A DNA stretch of 64,000 bases. Source: Pegea sp. RAD2-039. Its lineage: Eukaryota > Chordata > Thaliacea > Salpida > Salpidae. The position numbers and the translations under genes are program-made. The stretch spans positions 930,001 to 994,000 of the forward strand of contig JAQGEQ010000043.1 in the NCBI GenBank assembly GCA_034620365.1. The letters are read 5' to 3'. This document shows positions 60,765 to 64,000 of this stretch, piece by piece (within the stretch, counting starts at the first letter, position 1; every line of letters begins with the position of its first letter). Below the pieces are notes generated by a model. That model worked only from the letters and a program-made list of their open reading frames with translations. It searched no databases and was not told where the DNA came from.

Positions 60765-62604
60765 TTTTGATTCTTTTTGTGATTTTTAATCGAATTTTGT
60801 GATGAACTTTATGTTCTAACTCATTATCTTTTGATATGTGCGTTTTATTATTTTAATAAATATTTTAATCACAATTTTTAAATGCTCACGATTTCATTTC
60901 AATTATACTTTTCCTTTGTTTACACAAAAAATCATTATGCGTTGCAAATAAATACGTATATTTTATAAAATTATATTACAAATATACACACTAAAGTTTT
61001 TTTAAGTATGTCATAACAAACATTAAGTTGTTTTAAGCTTACAAATTGCAAACAAAAATAAAAAAGACCCAAAAAATGCTTGTCAACATTTTTATTTAAG
61101 TTGAAATATTTGTTATTCAAGTTTTACCAAACTTTACTTCAAAAGTTGTATAAGAAACATAAAAGTAAAATTATGAAATTAGAATTGTGAATTGGTACAT
61201 CTGCTTGCTTGAAGTGATGTCACTTTAAAATTGAGGGTGAGAAAAACTAAAACTAAACTTTTTAAAGAATTTTAACCAGCTCAAACACCCTTACATGATT
61301 GAATAATCGAGATTCTCGGAAACTTTGATGAGCAAATAGATTTTTCAAAAAAACGGCTATAACTGTGCTCCACTAAAAATAAGGATGTAAAAATAAAATA
61401 AAAATTATTTTTAACAAATAGTTATTTTAAAACTTATATTGAGTCAAGGGTTTTTGCTTCGCGAAAAAAGCTCTCAAACCTCAAAGAGTTATATCTGCTT
61501 GTAAGATCCTATTAGAAGAAGAATTTCCACGTGACTTATTTCATTAAAGTGTTTAACCAAAAGTATCAACTCAACACTGAATTCAAATCATCAAAAATAG
61601 AAATTGTGATTTTTATTAAACTTTTTATTAGATGATCACAATATGTGAAAACATCTTCGTAAAAACGATCGAAATAATTCATTTTGTATTCTGAATATAT
61701 TTAGTATGCATTTCTTCATTATCATTTGTATACATTTTATTTTTGATAACTCTTAAGCTAGATTCTTGCTGCTTCTACAATAAAAAGATTCATAATAGGA
61801 AGTTGTGATAGAATCAAAATCAGATTTTGTTTGAAATTAAAAAAAAAAAAATTTTATGAGCAATTTTGTAGGTTATTTATTATTGTTATCAAGTATAAGA
61901 CTAATGATAACTAAACAGGATGATTCATAAGTATATGTGTAATGACAATGTAACATTAATCTATTAATATTTTGTTTTATTTTTACGTGATCAATCATTA
62001 TCAAAGGGCTCATTCAGGTGACTTATTTGAAACGTAAAGTAGTTAGCTTACTCATCAGTTAACCGAAAGAGAGCTTTTTATATAGTTTGGTTTGAATTTA
62101 TCTAATGTAAATTCTATATAAGTTTCTTACAGGTTATAGATATCAAGACACAGTTAGTTTATTTTATCAAAATAAAATTTTTATAATAATTTTAATAGCT
62201 ATTCTTTAAACTATAACTCGAGCCTTCAAAAAATATTTTTGAATCTGAAAACTTAATTCAAGTGTTTTTGCAGCAAAATGTTTTATTGACATTTAATTTG
62301 TCACATTGAGGTGATTAATTTTATTTTACGTAATTTGGCACTAATTATTTTTGTGATTTGTTTTTCAAACTACTTCTGCTTTTATTTCATCAATTACCGA
62401 TGTAATTTGTGCTAAATATTTTACTTATTTAGTCAAGTTCTTTAAATTGTATCTATTTTGTACTGCTTATATCATATTTGCAAAGATTTTTTCATGAGTT
62501 TAGAAAATTTAAGCAAGTAGCAGTTTTAAAAAGCAAAATGAAAACAGATTGTGAAAATAGAAAGTATTAATTTTTGAGTATTTTAATATTTGATTCCAAA
62601 TTTG
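60765..62604. other. Non-coding region between the two ARF-family genes
   Basis: AT-rich sequence with the 3' UTR of the first GTPase gene (ATAAATATTTTAATC-type signals near 60857). No gene or RNA recognised before the SINE. Confidence 0.5.
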
Positions 62605-63025
62605 TACATCTTTGTGGTGAAGCGGTAACCATATATGCCTACCAAGCGGGGGTCCCTGGTTTGATTACAGGTGGACACGTATTAGTGACTAGGAAAAGTC
62701 TATATAAAATACTCAAGTAGGTAACCAAAAAAGGGACCAGAGAGTCTGGTGAAATAAACACTTCTGGGAGACGCAAAACTACGAATTCAAAACTGGAGTT
62801 GGAACCCCGTAGGAAGTTTGTCACTGTACTCAGTTACGTTCTGGTAGCTCCTGACACGTCAGCTAAAAGCAGCTGCATCAGTCTATCTGCCCGCTGCATA
62901 GCCTAGCTGTCGTGGAAAGTGGAATCCTACTTCATGGGTAACAACTGCAAATTCATAACTTCTGCCCCGGCACATATATACATATGACCGATTGGGGCCG
63001 AGGTGGGCCACTTTCTTTCTTTTTC
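62605..63025 (+). mobile_element. tRNA-derived SINE with 14-bp target-site duplication
   Basis: A 421-bp GC-richer insertion in AT-rich DNA. Flanking copies TGATTCCAAATTTG (62591-62604) and TGATTTCAAATTTG (63026-63039) form a target-site duplication with one mismatch. Near its 5' end are a perfect RNA polymerase III A box, TGGTGAAGCGG (62615-62625), and a near-consensus B box, GGTTTGATTAC (62658-62668), 43 bp apart, as in a tRNA. The body is not tRNA-like, and the 3' end is a short CTTTCTTTCTTTTT tail. This is the structure of a SINE mobilised by a LINE. The minus-strand open frame inside it (62639-62824) is not considered a gene. The near-perfect duplication implies a fairly young insertion. 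Confidence 0.8.
62615..62668 (+). promoter_or_regulatory. RNA polymerase III A and B boxes of the SINE
   Basis: The A box TGGTGAAGCGG fits TRGYNNARNGG at every position. The B box GGTTTGATTAC differs from GGTTCGANTCC at a few bases. Their order and spacing match an internal tRNA-type promoter. Confidence 0.7.
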
Positions 63026-63693
63026 TGATTTCAAATTTGCAGAGTGGTAATGATTCATACTAGTACTTTGTTAAAAATGTTGTGAATCAAACAGTCTGCT
63101 TGAATTTTTTTGTATTATGTGATTCCAGCAAAACTTCTGACAAGTATAATTATAAATTTATTGTTTAGTTATTGAAATAATTAAGACTGAATTAAGCTAC
63201 ATATATAAAAAGTTTAAGTTATGTAGTCAGTATTTTTTCAACTAATTCATATAAAGAACAGATGAGTATTGAAAACTGAGAAAAAGCTAAACTTGTATAA
63301 TAAGTTGACATCACTTTTATATAAACTATTTACTATTGTTGAGTTTTTAATTATTTTATTATAATTAAACAGGACTATAAAGCTTTATATTTGTTTTGTG
63401 TAGTTTTAGTAATAACGTTTAGAATTTCATTCAGAAAAACTGTTCAAATATATTAAAAAAAGTTTAATCTTTACCACATTTTTCTTAAAAACTTTTTAAA
63501 TAGATTTTTAAAATACGATTTAATTAACTTTAATTCCTTCATACACAATTCTAACTCACAAAAAACTTATAGTAATTTTATTTTAAAATAAATTTATTTT
63601 TAAAAATGAATTGTATAAAAAAGTCAATATTTTTGTGACTCAAAGCTAATTGAAGTAAATATTGTTACAGTTACAAATAATCACATTTTAGTA

Positions 63694-64000
63694 ATGGGCT
63701 CTGGTTTTGCAAAAGTATTTGCTGTTTCCAAGAAAGAACCAATACGTGTTTGTATGCTGGGCTTAGATGCAGCGGGTAAGCTTTATTGCATTTTGAAATG
63801 AGTAACATCTAGTGAAAGTAATATTTACTAATAAAAATATTTATAGGCAAAACTACTGCAGTAGAGATAATAAAGACTGGTGAAAATAATCGAACCCTAC
63901 CAACTATAGGATTCAATGTAAATACTATCAAACCTTGCAAGGGCCTCACACTAACAGTTTGGGATATAGGCGGACAAGACAAAATCCGGCAGTTATGGAA
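63694..64000 (+). CDS. Second ARF/ARL-family small GTPase, partial at window end
   Basis: Exon 63694-63775 joins in phase to an exon starting at 63847 that runs off the window. The visible 78 or so residues begin [20 protein letters not shown], then the P-loop GLDAAGKTT, switch 1 LPTIGFNVN and switch 2 [13 protein letters not shown]. Gly2 is again a myristoylation candidate. The intron splits the same P-loop glycine codon as in the gene at 59715, and the two proteins share the GKTT, TIGFNV, KGLxLTVWD and GGQDK blocks, so they are tandem paralogues. The start lies 23 nt after an acceptor-like TGTTACAG. The C-terminal half is outside the window. Confidence 0.88.

Noticed and set aside
62639..62824. 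61-codon open frame on the minus strand
   Set aside because: It lies wholly inside the tRNA-derived SINE, on the opposite strand to its promoter, and shows no domain. Open by composition.
1..64000. CRISPR arrays, bacterial operons, Rho-independent terminators, phage or insertion sequences
   Set aside because: The window is animal nuclear DNA with spliceosomal introns. No spaced direct-repeat arrays or prokaryotic genes are present.

Overview
The window is AT-rich eukaryotic nuclear DNA from an invertebrate animal. Most genes are split by GT-AG introns of about 50 to 700 bp, and the gene set is metazoan: a MyT1-type CCHHC zinc-finger factor, a netrin/laminin-type secreted protein, a claudin/PMP22-type tetraspan protein, a LAMMER (CLK) kinase, an AF10/AF17-type PHD protein and a multisubstrate-type deoxynucleoside kinase. 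A MORN5 homologue suggests motile cilia. Gene density is about one per 5 kb, with gene deserts in between. In at least six plus-strand genes the ATG lies 21-27 nt after a splice-acceptor-like AG, which fits spliced-leader trans-splicing. This points to a compact, AT-rich, ciliated invertebrate such as a flatworm, rotifer or hydrozoan, but the sequence does not settle the taxon.

Layout, left to right. 0.1-1.4 kb: MORN5 (+), convergent with an unrecognised coiled-coil gene (-, 1.9-3.0 kb). 3.0-6.9 kb: non-coding, with a SINE-head fragment. 6.9-9.1 kb: intronless AF10-like gene and EMC8 gene in tandem, 134 bp apart. 9.1-12.3 kb: non-coding, with a dead LINE reverse-transcriptase tail. 12.3-15.8 kb: ten-exon CLK kinase. 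17.9-18.7 kb: three-exon claudin-like tetraspan gene. 22.1-28.3 kb (-): fifteen-exon MyT1-like gene. 28.3-37.4 kb: gene desert with repeats and a tRNA-Ser-derived fragment. 37.4-41.0 kb (-): unrecognised Ser/Glu/Lys-rich protein of about 842 aa. 43.3-46.9 kb: TXNDC11. 48.7-53.9 kb (-): netrin-like gene with a laminin N-terminal domain and three LE repeats but no NTR domain. 56.8-57.5 kb: intronless deoxynucleoside kinase behind a cluster of E2F-like sites. 59.7-60.8 kb and 63.7 kb to the window end: two tandem ARF-family GTPase genes, separated by a 421-bp SINE with a near-perfect 14-bp target-site duplication.

The genes do not form one pathway; this is a normal mixed chromosomal neighbourhood. 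Most exon chains were assembled by hand from splice sites, reading-phase continuity and family conservation. Joins that are ambiguous are marked. The items most worth following up are the NTR-less netrin-like protein, the E2F cluster on the kinase promoter, the AG-to-ATG spacing pattern, the SINE family, and the internal duplication of finger pairs in the MyT1 gene.
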